Assembly (NCBI RefSeq): GCF_013409365.1
Contig: NZ_JACCBA010000001.1
Span: forward strand, 9,424,001-9,488,000
Length of the DNA stretch: 64,000 nucleotides
Source of the DNA: Actinomadura luteofluorescens
Lineage (GTDB): Bacteria > Actinomycetota > Actinomycetes > Streptosporangiales > Streptosporangiaceae
Reading direction: 5' to 3'
In this document: piece by piece, positions 1 through 7,377 of the stretch
How the letters are laid out: every line of letters starts with the position of its first letter
Numbering within the stretch: the stretch's first letter is position 1
Program-made: the position numbers and the translations under genes
The notes under the pieces: generated by a model
Told to the model about the DNA's origin: nothing
Databases searched by the model: none
What the model saw: only the letters and a program-made list of their open reading frames with translations

Positions 1-552
1 CGTGAGCAGCGCCGTCCTGGTCACGCCCCGGTAGTTCAGCGACGCCAGCGCCACCACGGCCGCCGCCGCCACCGCGCGGCGCACCCACCCGGGACCCGGC
101 ACCGCGTACGAGGCGAAGGTGAGCGCCATCGCCGCGCACGAGGCCGTCTTGCCCACCACGAAACCCCACCCCGCCGCGAACCCCCACCACGAACCCAGGC
201 GCTCGCGCCCGTACACGTAGGTGCCGCCGGACGTCGGATACACCGCCGCCAGCTGCGCCGAGGCCACCGCGTTGCAGTACGCGACCACCGCCGCGACCAC
301 CAGCCCCACCAGCAGACCCGTGCCCGCCACCCGCGCCGCGGGCCCGAACACCGCGAAAACGCCCGCCCCGACCATCGACCCGAGCCCGATCAGCACCGCG
401 TCCCCGGTGCCCAGCCGCCGCGCCAGCGCATCGCCACCATCGGACGCCCCGCCCGCGCCCTGTCCGTCCCCGCCAGGCCCGTCCCCGCCAGGCCTGCCCG
501 CACCGGACGCCGCCGTCTCGGGCCCGCCCCGGTTCCGGCGCCGGAACGCCAT
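1..552 (-). CDS. APC-family amino acid permease, N-terminal part, cut by the left edge
   Basis: The visible 184 residues begin at an ATG at 552, preceded on the minus strand by a GGGGGTGG ribosome site. After a Gly/Asp-rich cytoplasmic tail (residues 1-45) comes the conserved APC first helix with GLGSMVGAGVFAVFGP, then a second helix rich in Val/Ala (VGLVVAAVVAYCNAVASAQ), the loop PTSGGTYVYGRE and a third hydrophobic stretch. This is the substrate-site half of an amino acid/polyamine/organocation transporter of the inner membrane. The C-terminal helices lie outside the window, so substrate cannot be assigned. It diverges from the ArsR-ArsC fusion gene across a palindrome, so the same repressor may control it. 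Family call is firm, completeness unknown. Confidence 0.85.
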   Translation of the reverse strand, partial: MAFRRRNRGGPETAASGAGRPGGDGPGGDGQGAGGASDGGDALARRLGTGDAVLIGLGSMVGAGVFAVFGPAARVAGTGLLVGLVVAAVVAYCNAVASAQLAAVYPTSGGTYVYGRERLGSWWGFAAGWGFVVGKTASCAAMALTFASYAVPGPGWVRRAVAAAAVVALASLNYRGVTRTALLT

Positions 553-571
553 CGCCCACCCCCGCCTATTC

Positions 572-595
572 CATCAAACTCATTTGATGTATCGT
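572..595 (+). promoter_or_regulatory. ArsR-type operator palindrome plus -10 box of the arsR-arsC fusion gene
   Basis: Positions 572-589 hold a perfect inverted repeat with arms CATCAAA and TTTGATG around CTCA. It is AT-rich in a GC-rich setting. Directly after it, TATCGT (590-595) lies 6 nt before the ATG at 602, the spacing of a leaderless -10 box. The repressor bound here would cover the space upstream of -10 and also the promoter of the divergent permease. Autoregulation by the ArsR domain is an inference from position. Confidence 0.7.
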
Positions 596-601
596 CCGGG
601 C

Positions 602-1408
602 ATGGCGTCACCGAGTCAAGCCGCCCCGGCGTTCGTGCGGCTGGCCGCCCACCCGCTGCGCTGGCGGCTGCTGACCGCCCTGGCCGACGGCGACCTGCGC
701 GTCCGCGAGCTCACCGACCTGGCCGCCGCGCCGCAGAACCTGGTCTCCTACCACCTGCGGCTGCTGCGCGACGGCGGCCTCGTCACCGCCGCCCGCAGCA
801 GCCACGACGGCCGCGACAGCTACTACCGCCTCGACCTGGACCGCTGCGCCCACGCCCTCGCCGGCACCGGAGCCGCCCTGCACCCGGCGCTGCGATGCGC
901 CCCCGCGCCGCCGCGGCTCTCCGAGGACCCCCGGTTGCCCGGCGGTCCCGAGGGCCGGGCGGCCCCGGCGGTGCTGTTCGTGTGCACGGGCAACAGCGCG
1001 CGCTCACCGATCGCCGAAGCCCTCCTGCGCCACCACTCCGGCGGCCGCGTCGCCGCGGCCAGCGCCGGCACCCGTCCCAAACCCGAGATGCACCCCCGCG
1101 CCGTCCAGGTCCTGCGCGAGCGGTACGGCATCGACATCTCCGGGCAGCGGCCCCGCCCCCTGGACGCCCTGCGCCGCCGCTTCGACCGCGTCATCACCCT
1201 GTGCGACAAGGCCCGCGAGGCCCGTCCCGGCCTCGGCGACCACGCGCGGCACGCCCACTGGAGCACGCCCGACCCGGCCGCCGCGGTGCCCGACGGGCTC
1301 GCCGCCTTCGGCCAGGTGGCGGCCGACCTCGACACCCGCGTCCGCCACCTGCTGCCCCTGCTCGCCCAGAACCCGCAAGCCGCCCAGACGACGGAGGCGC
1401 ACCCATGA
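602..1408 (+). CDS. ArsR-type repressor fused to a low-molecular-weight phosphatase/arsenate reductase domain
   Basis: 268 residues in two domains. Residues about 10-85 form a winged helix of the ArsR family (AAPQNLVSYHLRLLRDGGLV is the recognition region). Residues 122-260 form an LMW-PTP/ArsC fold: the P-loop is C128-TGNSA-R134-S and the general-acid loop is STPDPA. The start ATG was chosen because the winged helix begins there and a -10 box sits 6 nt upstream. Known ArsR-ArsC fusions couple arsenic sensing and arsenate reduction, but the typical ELCVCDL metal motif is absent here (only Cys82 and Cys99 outside the P-loop), so the inducer may not be arsenite. The stop overlaps the next gene by ATGA, so the two are co-translated. 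Confidence 0.85.
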   Translation: MASPSQAAPAFVRLAAHPLRWRLLTALADGDLRVRELTDLAAAPQNLVSYHLRLLRDGGLVTAARSSHDGRDSYYRLDLDRCAHALAGTGAALHPALRCAPAPPRLSEDPRLPGGPEGRAAPAVLFVCTGNSARSPIAEALLRHHSGGRVAAASAGTRPKPEMHPRAVQVLRERYGIDISGQRPRPLDALRRRFDRVITLCDKAREARPGLGDHARHAHWSTPDPAAAVPDGLAAFGQVAADLDTRVRHLLPLLAQNPQAAQTTEAHP

Positions 1409-1782
1409 CCGAACCCGAGAAGTACGCAGGCGTCCGCTACCTCGTCGACGACGTCAAGGCCGCCGTCGACTTCTACACCACCCACCTCGGCTTCACTCTC
1501 AACCTCGACGCGTCGCCCGCCTTCGCCGACGTCGTGCGCGGCCCGCTGCGCCTGCTGCTGTCGGGACCGGCCAGCTCCGGCGCCCGCGCCACACCCGCGG
1601 ACGCGGCCGTCCCCGGAGGCAACCGCATCCACCTGATCGTCGACGACCTCGACACCGAGATCGCCCGGCTGCGCGGCGCGGGCCTGGCCTTCCGCGGCGA
1701 CCTGGTCACCGGGCCCGGCGGCCGCCAGATCCTGCTCGCCGACCCCGCCGGAAACCTGGTCGAACTCTTCCAGCCCGCATAA
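1405..1782 (+). CDS. VOC-superfamily (glyoxalase/bleomycin-resistance-like) protein
   Basis: 125 residues with the paired beta-alpha-beta-beta-beta modules of the vicinal-oxygen-chelate fold: YLVDDVKAAVDFYTTHLGF at the N-terminus and NRIHLIVDDLDTEIARLRGAG followed by GRQILLADPAGNLVELFQP at the C-terminus. His in HLIVDD and Glu in VELFQP are the usual metal-ligand positions of the second module. Such proteins bind metals for isomerase or dioxygenase chemistry or sequester small drugs; the substrate here is unknown. It overlaps the arsR-arsC stop by 4 nt. In ars operons VOC proteins of the ArsI type cleave C-As bonds, but the Cys pair expected of ArsI is not visible, so I do not use that name. 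Confidence 0.8.
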   Translation: MTEPEKYAGVRYLVDDVKAAVDFYTTHLGFTLNLDASPAFADVVRGPLRLLLSGPASSGARATPADAAVPGGNRIHLIVDDLDTEIARLRGAGLAFRGDLVTGPGGRQILLADPAGNLVELFQPA

Positions 1783-1788
1783 GCATCG

Positions 1789-1805
1789 CTTCTGGAATCC
1801 AGAAG
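1789..1805. promoter_or_regulatory. 17-bp perfect palindrome between the VOC gene and a SnoaL-like gene
   Basis: Arms CTTCTGGA and TCCAGAAG flank a single A, six bases after the stop of the VOC gene. It could act as an operator for the following gene or as a short terminator hairpin for the preceding operon; no T-tract follows. A TTGGAC box lies at 1815-1820, with CACGAT about 18 bp further on as a possible -10. Confidence 0.5.
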
Positions 1806-1878
1806 AATCATCTCTTGGACTTCTCGACCCGGGGTGACCACGATGGGAGGTGACAGCACACACGACCTGGGGGAATCC

Positions 1879-2253
1879 ATGACGCAGTACGAGAAGGCCA
1901 TGCGGCCCGAGGACATCACCCGCCTGTTCGTCGAACGGTCCAACGCCGGCGACGCCGCCGGAGTCGCCGCCCTCTACGAGCAGGACGCGGTCATGGCCTA
2001 CCCGCCCGGCTCCCAGACCGTGGGACGCCGGGCCATCCGCGAACTGTGGGAGAAGGTCCTGGCCGCGCGTCCCCGCTTCACGCCCGAGGAGCCGCTGCCC
2101 ACCCTGATCAGCGGCGACCTCGCCCTCACCTCCACCCCGCCCAGGGACGGCGCCGGAGCGCGCGCGCAGGTCGCCCGCCGCCAGCCCGACGGCAGCTGGC
2201 TGCGCGTCCTGGACCAGCCCGAGTTCGTGACGCCCCCCGGAACCGGCGCCTAG
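1879..2253 (+). CDS. SnoaL/NTF2-like protein
   Basis: 124 residues with the cone-shaped alpha+beta layout of NTF2-like proteins: an N-terminal helix (EDITRLFVERSNAGDAAGVAALY), the strand EQDAVMAYPPG, the GRRAIRELWEKVL helix and C-terminal strands ending RVLDQPEF. The start follows GGGGGAAT at a normal distance; an upstream ATG in frame (1834) has no good ribosome site. Many members are small polyketide cyclases or ketosteroid-isomerase-like enzymes, many have no known activity. No neighbour suggests a pathway. It ends 4 bp inside the convergent reductase gene. Confidence 0.75.
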   Translation: MTQYEKAMRPEDITRLFVERSNAGDAAGVAALYEQDAVMAYPPGSQTVGRRAIRELWEKVLAARPRFTPEEPLPTLISGDLALTSTPPRDGAGARAQVARRQPDGSWLRVLDQPEFVTPPGTGA

Positions 2254-3392
2254 CACCCCGCCCAGATCGGATAGTCGACATACCCGCGCGCGCCGCCGCC
2301 GTAGTGGGTGCTCTCGTCGCCGCGCGCCACGGCATGGCCGAGCGCGAACCGCGCGACCAGATCGGGATTGGCGATGAACGGCCGCCCGAACGACACCGCG
2401 TCGGCGATCCCCGCCTCGACCACCGCGTTCCCCGACACCCGCCCGAACCCGTGATTGGCGACCAGGGCGCCGTCGAACAGCTTGCGGTAGCGGGCGAACT
2501 CCTCGAAGTCCGGCACCGCGCCCGGCCCGGCCACGGCCCGCCCGCGCAGGTGAAGGTAGGCCAGGGGACGGGTGGCGAGCTCCGCGACCAGGGCGTCGTA
2601 GGCGGCGAGCGTGGCCTCGTCGGCGGTGTAGGGGTAGCCGGCGCGGCGCGCCCGGGGCGAGGTGTCGTCCACGGTCCAGTACGGCGACAGCCGGACCCCG
2701 GCGCGGCGCCCGTCCCACGCCGCCGTCACCGCGTCCACGACCTCCAGCAGCAGCCGGCCCCGGTCGGTGCCGTAGGCGTCGGCGCGGCGGTTCAGGCGCG
2801 GGTTCAGGAACTGCGCGATCAGGAACGTGCCGTTCGCGGCGACCTCCACCCCGTCGAACCCCGCCCGCCGCGCCCGCGCGGACGCCGCGCCGTACTCGGC
2901 GACCGTCTCCTCGATCTGCGCGCGCATCATCTCCACCGGCGTGACCGTCGCCTTGGGGCCCGCCGCCGTCCACGACACCTCGCCAGGATCGACCGCCGAA
3001 GGCCCCGTGGGCCTCGCCCCGCCGCGGTGGTCGGGATGGGAGTGGGCGCCGGCGTGCCACAACTGCAGCACGATGCGCCCGCCCAGCGCGTGGACGAGCC
3101 CGGTGACGCGGCGCCAGCCCTCCACCTGCCGCTCGCCGAAGATGCCGGGGACGCCGGGGAACCCGACCGCCCCCTCGCCGACCCACGCCCCCTCGGCGAC
3201 GATCAGCCCGGCCGTGGCGCGCTGCCCGTAGTAGGCGGCGTGCAGATCCGTCGGCGCCAGCCCGGGACCGGACGCCCGCGACCGCGTCAACGGGGCCATC
3301 ACCACCCGGTTGGGCAGCTCCAGGTTCCCCAGTGCCACCGGCCGCAGCAGCGGCTGCCCGCCCGGCTCGCTACCCTCGTCATGTCGGACCAT
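2250..3392 (-). CDS. Old Yellow Enzyme-family NADH:flavin oxidoreductase
   Basis: 380 residues forming a flavin TIM barrel. Visible family features are VVMAPLTRSRA near the N-terminus (FMN contact), LQLWHAGAH in the middle, the segment NGTFLIAQFLNPRLNRRADAYG (usually GYL..QFLSP..N.R.D.YGG) and the phosphate-binding end VSFGRPFIANPDLVARF. OYEs reduce activated alkenes such as enones and nitro-olefins using NAD(P)H and FMN. The H.GYL helix is altered to NGTF. The start ATG has GGGAGGA upstream. It is divergent from the sigma-factor gene with a 69-bp gap. Confidence 0.88.
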   Translation of the reverse strand: MVRHDEGSEPGGQPLLRPVALGNLELPNRVVMAPLTRSRASGPGLAPTDLHAAYYGQRATAGLIVAEGAWVGEGAVGFPGVPGIFGERQVEGWRRVTGLVHALGGRIVLQLWHAGAHSHPDHRGGARPTGPSAVDPGEVSWTAAGPKATVTPVEMMRAQIEETVAEYGAASARARRAGFDGVEVAANGTFLIAQFLNPRLNRRADAYGTDRGRLLLEVVDAVTAAWDGRRAGVRLSPYWTVDDTSPRARRAGYPYTADEATLAAYDALVAELATRPLAYLHLRGRAVAGPGAVPDFEEFARYRKLFDGALVANHGFGRVSGNAVVEAGIADAVSFGRPFIANPDLVARFALGHAVARGDESTHYGGGARGYVDYPIWAGC

Positions 3393-3461
3393 CCGTCCTC
3401 CCGCCGTCGCCGTCTCTCCGATGCCACGAAGCAGACGCAACACGGCACGGAAAGGTGACCG

Positions 3462-4196
3462 ATGCACGACCGACTCGCCGAACGTTTCGAAGCGCACCGC
3501 CCCGCCCTGCGCGCGGTCGCCTACCGGATGCTCGGCAGCCCCGGCGAGACCGACGACGCCGTCCAGGAGGCGTGGCTGCGGCTCACCCGCCATGGCCCCG
3601 CCGGGATCGACGACCTGAAGGCGTGGCTGCGCACCGTCGTGGCCCGCATCTGCCTCGACATGCTCCGCGCCCGCACCTCCCGCCGCGAGGAACCCTACGG
3701 ATGGCACTCGCCCGTCCAGACCGGCGACGGCGACCCCGAGACCGAGGCCGTCCTCATCGAATCGGTCGGCCGCGCCATGCTCGTCGTCCTGGACGCCCTC
3801 GGACCCGCCGAACGCGTCGCCTTCGTCCTGCACGACGTGTTCGCCGTCCCCTTCGACCAGATCGCGCCGATCGTCGAGCGCACCCCGGCCACCGCCAAGA
3901 AACTCGCCAGCCGCGCCCGCCGCCGCGTCCGCGGCGCCGACCGCACCGCCCTCACCCCCGGCCGCCCCGCCGTCCTGCGCGGCGCCGGCCCCGTCGCCCG
4001 CGAGATGCAGCTGTTCGGCCGCCGCGCCCGATACGCCGGACCCGCCCTCATCGGCGGGACGGTCGGTGCCGTCGTCGCCCCGCACGGCCGTCTCCTGCTC
4101 GCCCTCGCCGTCACCGTCCACGACGGCCGCGTCACCGGCTACGAGATGATCGCCGACCCCGCCCGCCTCACCGCCCTCCACATCACCGTCCCCTGA
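3462..4196 (+). CDS. ECF sigma factor of the SnoaL-fused type, with part of the C-terminal domain missing
   Basis: 244 residues. Sigma2 covers about residues 8-75 (AYRMLGSPGETDDAVQEAWLRL, the core-binding helix) and sigma4 about 105-160 (RVAFVLHDVFAVPFDQIAPI, then ATAKKLASRARRRVRG). Relatives continue with a complete SnoaL-like domain that tunes activity. Here the sequence jumps from RGADRTAL to AVLRGAGPVAREMQLF, skipping roughly the first half of that domain (the part normally reading AFLAAARAGDFDALLAVLDPDVV), then resumes through DGRVTGYEMIADPARL. Reading frame is kept. Known SnoaL-fused sigma factors need this domain for regulation, so this copy may be deregulated or inactive. No anti-sigma gene is adjacent. 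Confidence 0.85.
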   Translation: MHDRLAERFEAHRPALRAVAYRMLGSPGETDDAVQEAWLRLTRHGPAGIDDLKAWLRTVVARICLDMLRARTSRREEPYGWHSPVQTGDGDPETEAVLIESVGRAMLVVLDALGPAERVAFVLHDVFAVPFDQIAPIVERTPATAKKLASRARRRVRGADRTALTPGRPAVLRGAGPVAREMQLFGRRARYAGPALIGGTVGAVVAPHGRLLLALAVTVHDGRVTGYEMIADPARLTALHITVP

Positions 4197-4231
4197 CCGA
4201 TTCCTACAAGACCGCGCCGCCCCACCCGTCC

Positions 4232-4513
4232 TACGTTGGCCCCATGAGCAGCGAACTCTCCGAACTGGTCAACGTGGGACCGGCCGTCGCCGCCCACTTC
4301 GACCGCATCGGCGTCACCACCGTCGCCCAACTCGAAGGCCAGGACCCCGTCGAGTTGTACGAGCGGATGTCGGCCGCCCACGGCCGCCGTCTCGACCCCT
4401 GCCTGCTCGACACCGTCATGTCCGCCGTCGACCAGGCCGAAGGAAGGCCCGCCCGCCCCTGGTGGGACTACACGCCCGAACGCAAACGCCTCCTCGCCGG
4501 CACCCGTCCCTGA
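4232..4513 (+). CDS. Small helix-hairpin-helix protein (leaderless; coding part 4244-4513)
   Basis: 89 residues from the ATG at 4244: SELVNVGPAVAAHFDRIGVTTVAQLEGQDPVELYERM is a helix-hairpin-helix pair like that of the Cdd1/pathogenicity-locus family and TfoX C-terminal domains, followed by WWDYTPERKRLLAG. Such folds bind DNA or protein partners; no enzyme activity is indicated. TACGTT at 4232-4237 lies exactly 6 nt before the ATG, so the mRNA probably begins at the start codon. It stands alone between the sigma factor and the XRE regulator. Confidence 0.7.
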   Translation, partial: YVGPMSSELSELVNVGPAVAAHFDRIGVTTVAQLEGQDPVELYERMSAAHGRRLDPCLLDTVMSAVDQAEGRPARPWWDYTPERKRLLAGTRP

Positions 4514-4581
4514 TTCCCCGCCGCGCGCCCGCGCCGGGGCCGTAGCCTGGAGGGCGGGAGCCTCACGAGGAGGTGCGGGCG

Positions 4582-5796
4582 ATGCACCAGGAGACCACCG
4601 GCGCCCGACTGCGCGCCCTGCGCCGCTGGCGCGGCATGACCCTCGACCAGCTCGCCGGGCAGGCGGGGTTATCGAAGTCCTTCCTGTCCATGGCCGAACG
4701 CGGGCAGCGCAGCCTCGACCGCCGCTCCCACATCGCCGCCCTCGCCGACGCCCTCCACGTCTCCGAAACCGACCTCGTCGGCGGCCCCCACCTCGGCCCC
4801 GACCACGGGCAGTCCGACCCCCACGCCGTCATCCCCCCGATCAGGCTCGCCCTGCAGACCAACGACCTGAGGAACCCCGCCGTCGAGCGCGCCCGCCCCC
4901 TGCCGGAACTGGTCGCCGAGATGGCGCGCGTCGAGCCCTACCACCAGGCCTGCGACTACGTGCGCGTCGGAAACCTGCTGCCCGGCCTGCTGGACGAGTT
5001 GCACCTGCACACCGCCGACCCCGCCGACGAAGCGGCCCACCGCACCGCGCTGGAGACCCTCGTCGACGCCTGCGTCGCGGCCACCTTCACCGCCAAGGAC
5101 CTCGGCTACCCCGACCTGGCCCACCTGGCGGCCGTTCGCGCCGAACAGGCGGCGACCGTCCTGGACGACCCCGTCCGGCGCGGCCAGTGCGACTTCCTGC
5201 GCATCCACACCATGCCGCGCGCGGGCTCCTGGGACCGGACCCTGCGCGCCACCGAACGCTCCGCGGACCGCCTGGAACCGCACTCCGGCAGCCGGCTCGG
5301 CGCCCAGGTTCTCGGCATGCTCACCCTGTCCGCCGCCCTGGCGGCAGCCGTCACCCACGACGCCGCACGCGCCACCGACTGGACGGCCGAGGCGGCCCGC
5401 CTCGCCCGGAGGATGCCCGACGCCCCCGACGAGAACTGGATGAGCTTCTCGGCCAGCAACGTCGGCGTATGGAACGTCGCGGTCAACGTCGAATGCGGCC
5501 AGCGAGGCGGTGCCGTCCTCGACCTCGCCCGCCGCGTCGACGAGACCAAGCTCTCCGGCAGGAAGGGCAGGCACGCCGCCTTCCTCGCCGACGTCGGACG
5601 CGGCCTGGCCCGCGACCGCAAGACCAAGGACCAGGCGATCCGCTGGCTCCGCCGAGCCGAGAACACCGCACCCCAGTGGATCCGCAACAGCACGCCAGTA
5701 CGGGAATCGGTCGCCGTCCTGCTCAGCCAGGCCCGCACCGACGCCGGTGGCCGCGAGCTGCGCGGCATGGCGGCCCGCATGGGCCTGCCCCACTGA
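4582..5796 (+). CDS. XRE-family regulator with TPR-like sensor domain
   Basis: 404 residues. The N-terminal helix-turn-helix spans about residues 7-65 (RLRALRRWRGMTLDQLAGQA then GLSKSFLSMAERGQRSLDRR). Residues 90-400 are an all-helical, Ala/Leu/Arg-rich region resembling the TPR-type ligand-binding domain of many actinobacterial XRE regulators. The ATG is 8 nt downstream of GGAGG; a GTG at 4573 overlaps that site and is rejected. Two tiny genes follow after a gap containing a GTTCAC...GTGAAC palindrome, the likely binding site. The regulated process is unknown. Confidence 0.85.
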   Translation: MHQETTGARLRALRRWRGMTLDQLAGQAGLSKSFLSMAERGQRSLDRRSHIAALADALHVSETDLVGGPHLGPDHGQSDPHAVIPPIRLALQTNDLRNPAVERARPLPELVAEMARVEPYHQACDYVRVGNLLPGLLDELHLHTADPADEAAHRTALETLVDACVAATFTAKDLGYPDLAHLAAVRAEQAATVLDDPVRRGQCDFLRIHTMPRAGSWDRTLRATERSADRLEPHSGSRLGAQVLGMLTLSAALAAAVTHDAARATDWTAEAARLARRMPDAPDENWMSFSASNVGVWNVAVNVECGQRGGAVLDLARRVDETKLSGRKGRHAAFLADVGRGLARDRKTKDQAIRWLRRAENTAPQWIRNSTPVRESVAVLLSQARTDAGGRELRGMAARMGLPH

Positions 5797-5849
5797 CCAC
5801 CACGCGGCGACCTCCTCGCCGCAGGTTCGCACCCGTGAAGGACGGCCCG

Positions 5850-5865
5850 GTTCACCACAGTGAAC
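5850..5865. promoter_or_regulatory. Inverted repeat upstream of two small genes, candidate XRE operator
   Basis: GTTCAC and GTGAAC arms flank CACA in the 103-bp gap between the XRE gene and the next ORF. TACGTT at 5886-5891 could be the -10 of the small genes. Placement between regulator and partners supports an operator role; binding is inferred. Confidence 0.45.
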
Positions 5866-5899
5866 GCACAACGTGCCCATTTAACTACGTTCCGTGGCC

Positions 5900-6139
5900 A
5901 TGGAGACGACGAACGCACTGCGGTGGCTTGCCGCCGAACTCGACGCGCGCGGATGGCGGACGGCCCTGCGCGCCGGGACCCTCACGGTCACCAACCCTGA
6001 CGCGTCCCGCCTCACCGACGCCATCACCTGCGACGGGCGCGTCTTCTGGTGGACGTGGGGCCAGGAAGCCGGACCGGCCGACGACATCGTCGGCGCGGCC
6101 GACCGCATCGTCCACGTCCTGCGGTCGGTCGCGCCATGA
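5900..6139 (+). CDS. Small hypothetical protein downstream of the XRE regulator
   Basis: 79 residues, predicted alpha/beta: an N-terminal helix (TTNALRWLAAELDARGWRTA), two strands (LRAGTLTVTNP, AITCDGRVFWWTWGQE) and a C-terminal helix (DDIVGAADRIVHVLRSV). I do not recognise a named family. Small proteins of this kind often sit beside XRE regulators in actinomycetes. A GTG two codons upstream is an alternative start. Its stop overlaps the next ATG (ATGA), so the two small genes are translated together. Confidence 0.6.
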   Translation: METTNALRWLAAELDARGWRTALRAGTLTVTNPDASRLTDAITCDGRVFWWTWGQEAGPADDIVGAADRIVHVLRSVAP

Positions 6140-6351
6140 CCTGCCCCCGGCCCGGGACCGTTCGTCACGCACCGCGCCGCCCTCGCGTCATCACCTGGTA
6201 CGGCAGGGCCACGGGCCGCTGGTGGGCCCTGGTGCCCTGGCCCTCCGCGCCCCACGGCGCCCTGCTCATCGAGGCGCCCGACCGGGCCGTCCTCGACGAG
6301 CACGTCGCCCACCTCCTCGCGGCCCTCCGCTCCCGGGCGGGCGTCCCGTGA
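6136..6351 (+). CDS. Small hypothetical protein, second partner of the XRE regulator
   Basis: 71 residues, basic at the N-terminus (RHAPRRPRVITWYGRATGRWW) with a C-terminal helix (DEHVAHLLAALRSR). The WWALVPWP segment suggests a small beta sheet rather than a membrane helix. Four-base overlap with the preceding gene. Function unknown; likely acts with the regulator or with its upstream partner. Confidence 0.55.
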   Translation: MTCPRPGTVRHAPRRPRVITWYGRATGRWWALVPWPSAPHGALLIEAPDRAVLDEHVAHLLAALRSRAGVP

Positions 6352-6396
6352 CCATCCGGCAGGGCGGGCACCGGCCGAGCCCACCGCCTCGCGCGA

Positions 6397-7064
6397 TCAC
6401 GCTGCTGGATCGCGGCGCCGCAGGACGAGGGTGGCGGCCCCGGTGGCCACCGCGATGGCGGCGATCTGCGCCAGGATCCGGTCCCGAGGTGGGCCGGCTC
6501 CTTGGCCGCGAACAGCCGCGTCCAGTCCTGCCAGTAGTGGACCGGCAGCAGGACGGCGATGGAATGCAGGGCGGACTGGCCGTCGAGGATGTTGGCCGCG
6601 ATCACGAAGGCGATGGAGGCGCCGACGGCCTTGGCTCCGCGCGGGAGCAGCAGCGCGAGGGCGAACGCGATCGCGGCGATGCTCAGCAGGCACAGCGTGA
6701 TGTACCCACAGGCGGCGATCAGCCGGCCGGCCGCGTCGCCGGTGCTCAGCACGGGCGAGCCGATGATGTGGAACGGGTGCCGGCCGAACCACGCGAGGCC
6801 CGCGACCAGCCCGGCCGCCACAACGCAGGAAGTGGTGGCGGCGGTGGCGATGAGGACCGCGCCGAGTTTCCCGAGGAGAAGCCGCGACCGGCTGACCGGC
6901 GCGATGTAGAGGTAGCGCAGAAACCCCCAGTCGCGGTCGGAGGAGCCGATCGCGCACGCCAGCATCGCCACCACCACGGGCATCAGCAGGTTCGCCATGA
7001 ACTCCAGACACGCCATGGTGTGGTTGAGGGCCGAGAACGGGGACGCGCCGTAGAGCCCGCCCTG
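6397..7064 (-). pseudogene. ABC-2-type permease, 5'-truncated and frameshifted
   Basis: The frame entering near 7064 reads GGLYGASPFSALNHTMACLE and continues through hydrophobic helices (LMPVVVAMLACAIG, VLIATAATTSCVVAAGLVAG, ITLCLLSIAAIAFALALLLP, AFVIAANILDGQSALHSIAVLL) to WTRLFAAKEPAHLGTG near 6484. There the frame breaks; the expected end, ILAQIAAIAVATGAATLVL then RRRDPAA and stop, is in another frame. One missing base around 6480 explains it. Upstream of 7064 the first membrane helix expected of this family is gone and the sequence becomes unrelated. The protein would have been the membrane half of an export ABC transporter; no ATPase gene is adjacent. A sequencing error could cause the frameshift but not the missing N-terminus. 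Confidence 0.75.
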
Positions 7065-7076
7065 AGCGCCGTTACG

Positions 7077-7271
7077 GTGTCCTGCGTGGGGGCCGCGCTC
7101 GTCCTCCTCGCAACGGGCCTCGCGTGCGCGTCACTGCAGAACGTACTGGTGAGCATCAAGACCGGTTCCGTCACCGGTTCACCCGCCGCGACCGCCGCGA
7201 CCGTGGCGCTCGGCCTGCTCGCCGCGGCGACCATCAGCGCCGGCCACGACCTGCGGCCGCTCCGCACGTGA
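7077..7271 (+). CDS. Possible small two-helix membrane protein or gene fragment
   Basis: An open frame of 64 residues from a GTG contains two hydrophobic segments (CVGAALVLLATGLACASL and ATAATVALGLLAAATISA) joined by a polar loop and ending GHDLRPLRT. No ribosome site is evident and I recognise no family. It abuts the broken permease and may be the tail of a lost gene. 7272-7377 shows nothing further. Confidence 0.25.
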   Translation: MSCVGAALVLLATGLACASLQNVLVSIKTGSVTGSPAATAATVALGLLAAATISAGHDLRPLRT

Positions 7272-7377
7272 GCGTCCGGTCCGCTCGTCCCGGCGTCGGC
7301 GTTTCACCGCAACCCCGGGTCAGGCCGCACGCCTGCCCCGCGACTCCGAAGCGCGCCGGCGCCGGGATCCGCGAGCG

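Noticed and set aside
823..3186. Long open frame on the minus strand of about 790 codons
   Set aside because: It is antisense to the ArsR-ArsC, VOC and SnoaL genes and low-complexity (Arg/Gly/Ala). High GC content creates such frames; only the in-frame part from the reductase side would have homology, and that is in another frame.
6397..7016. Functional ABC permease from the ATG at 7016
   Set aside because: Translation from this ATG runs out of frame before the conserved C-terminus, and homology continues upstream of the ATG without the first helix.
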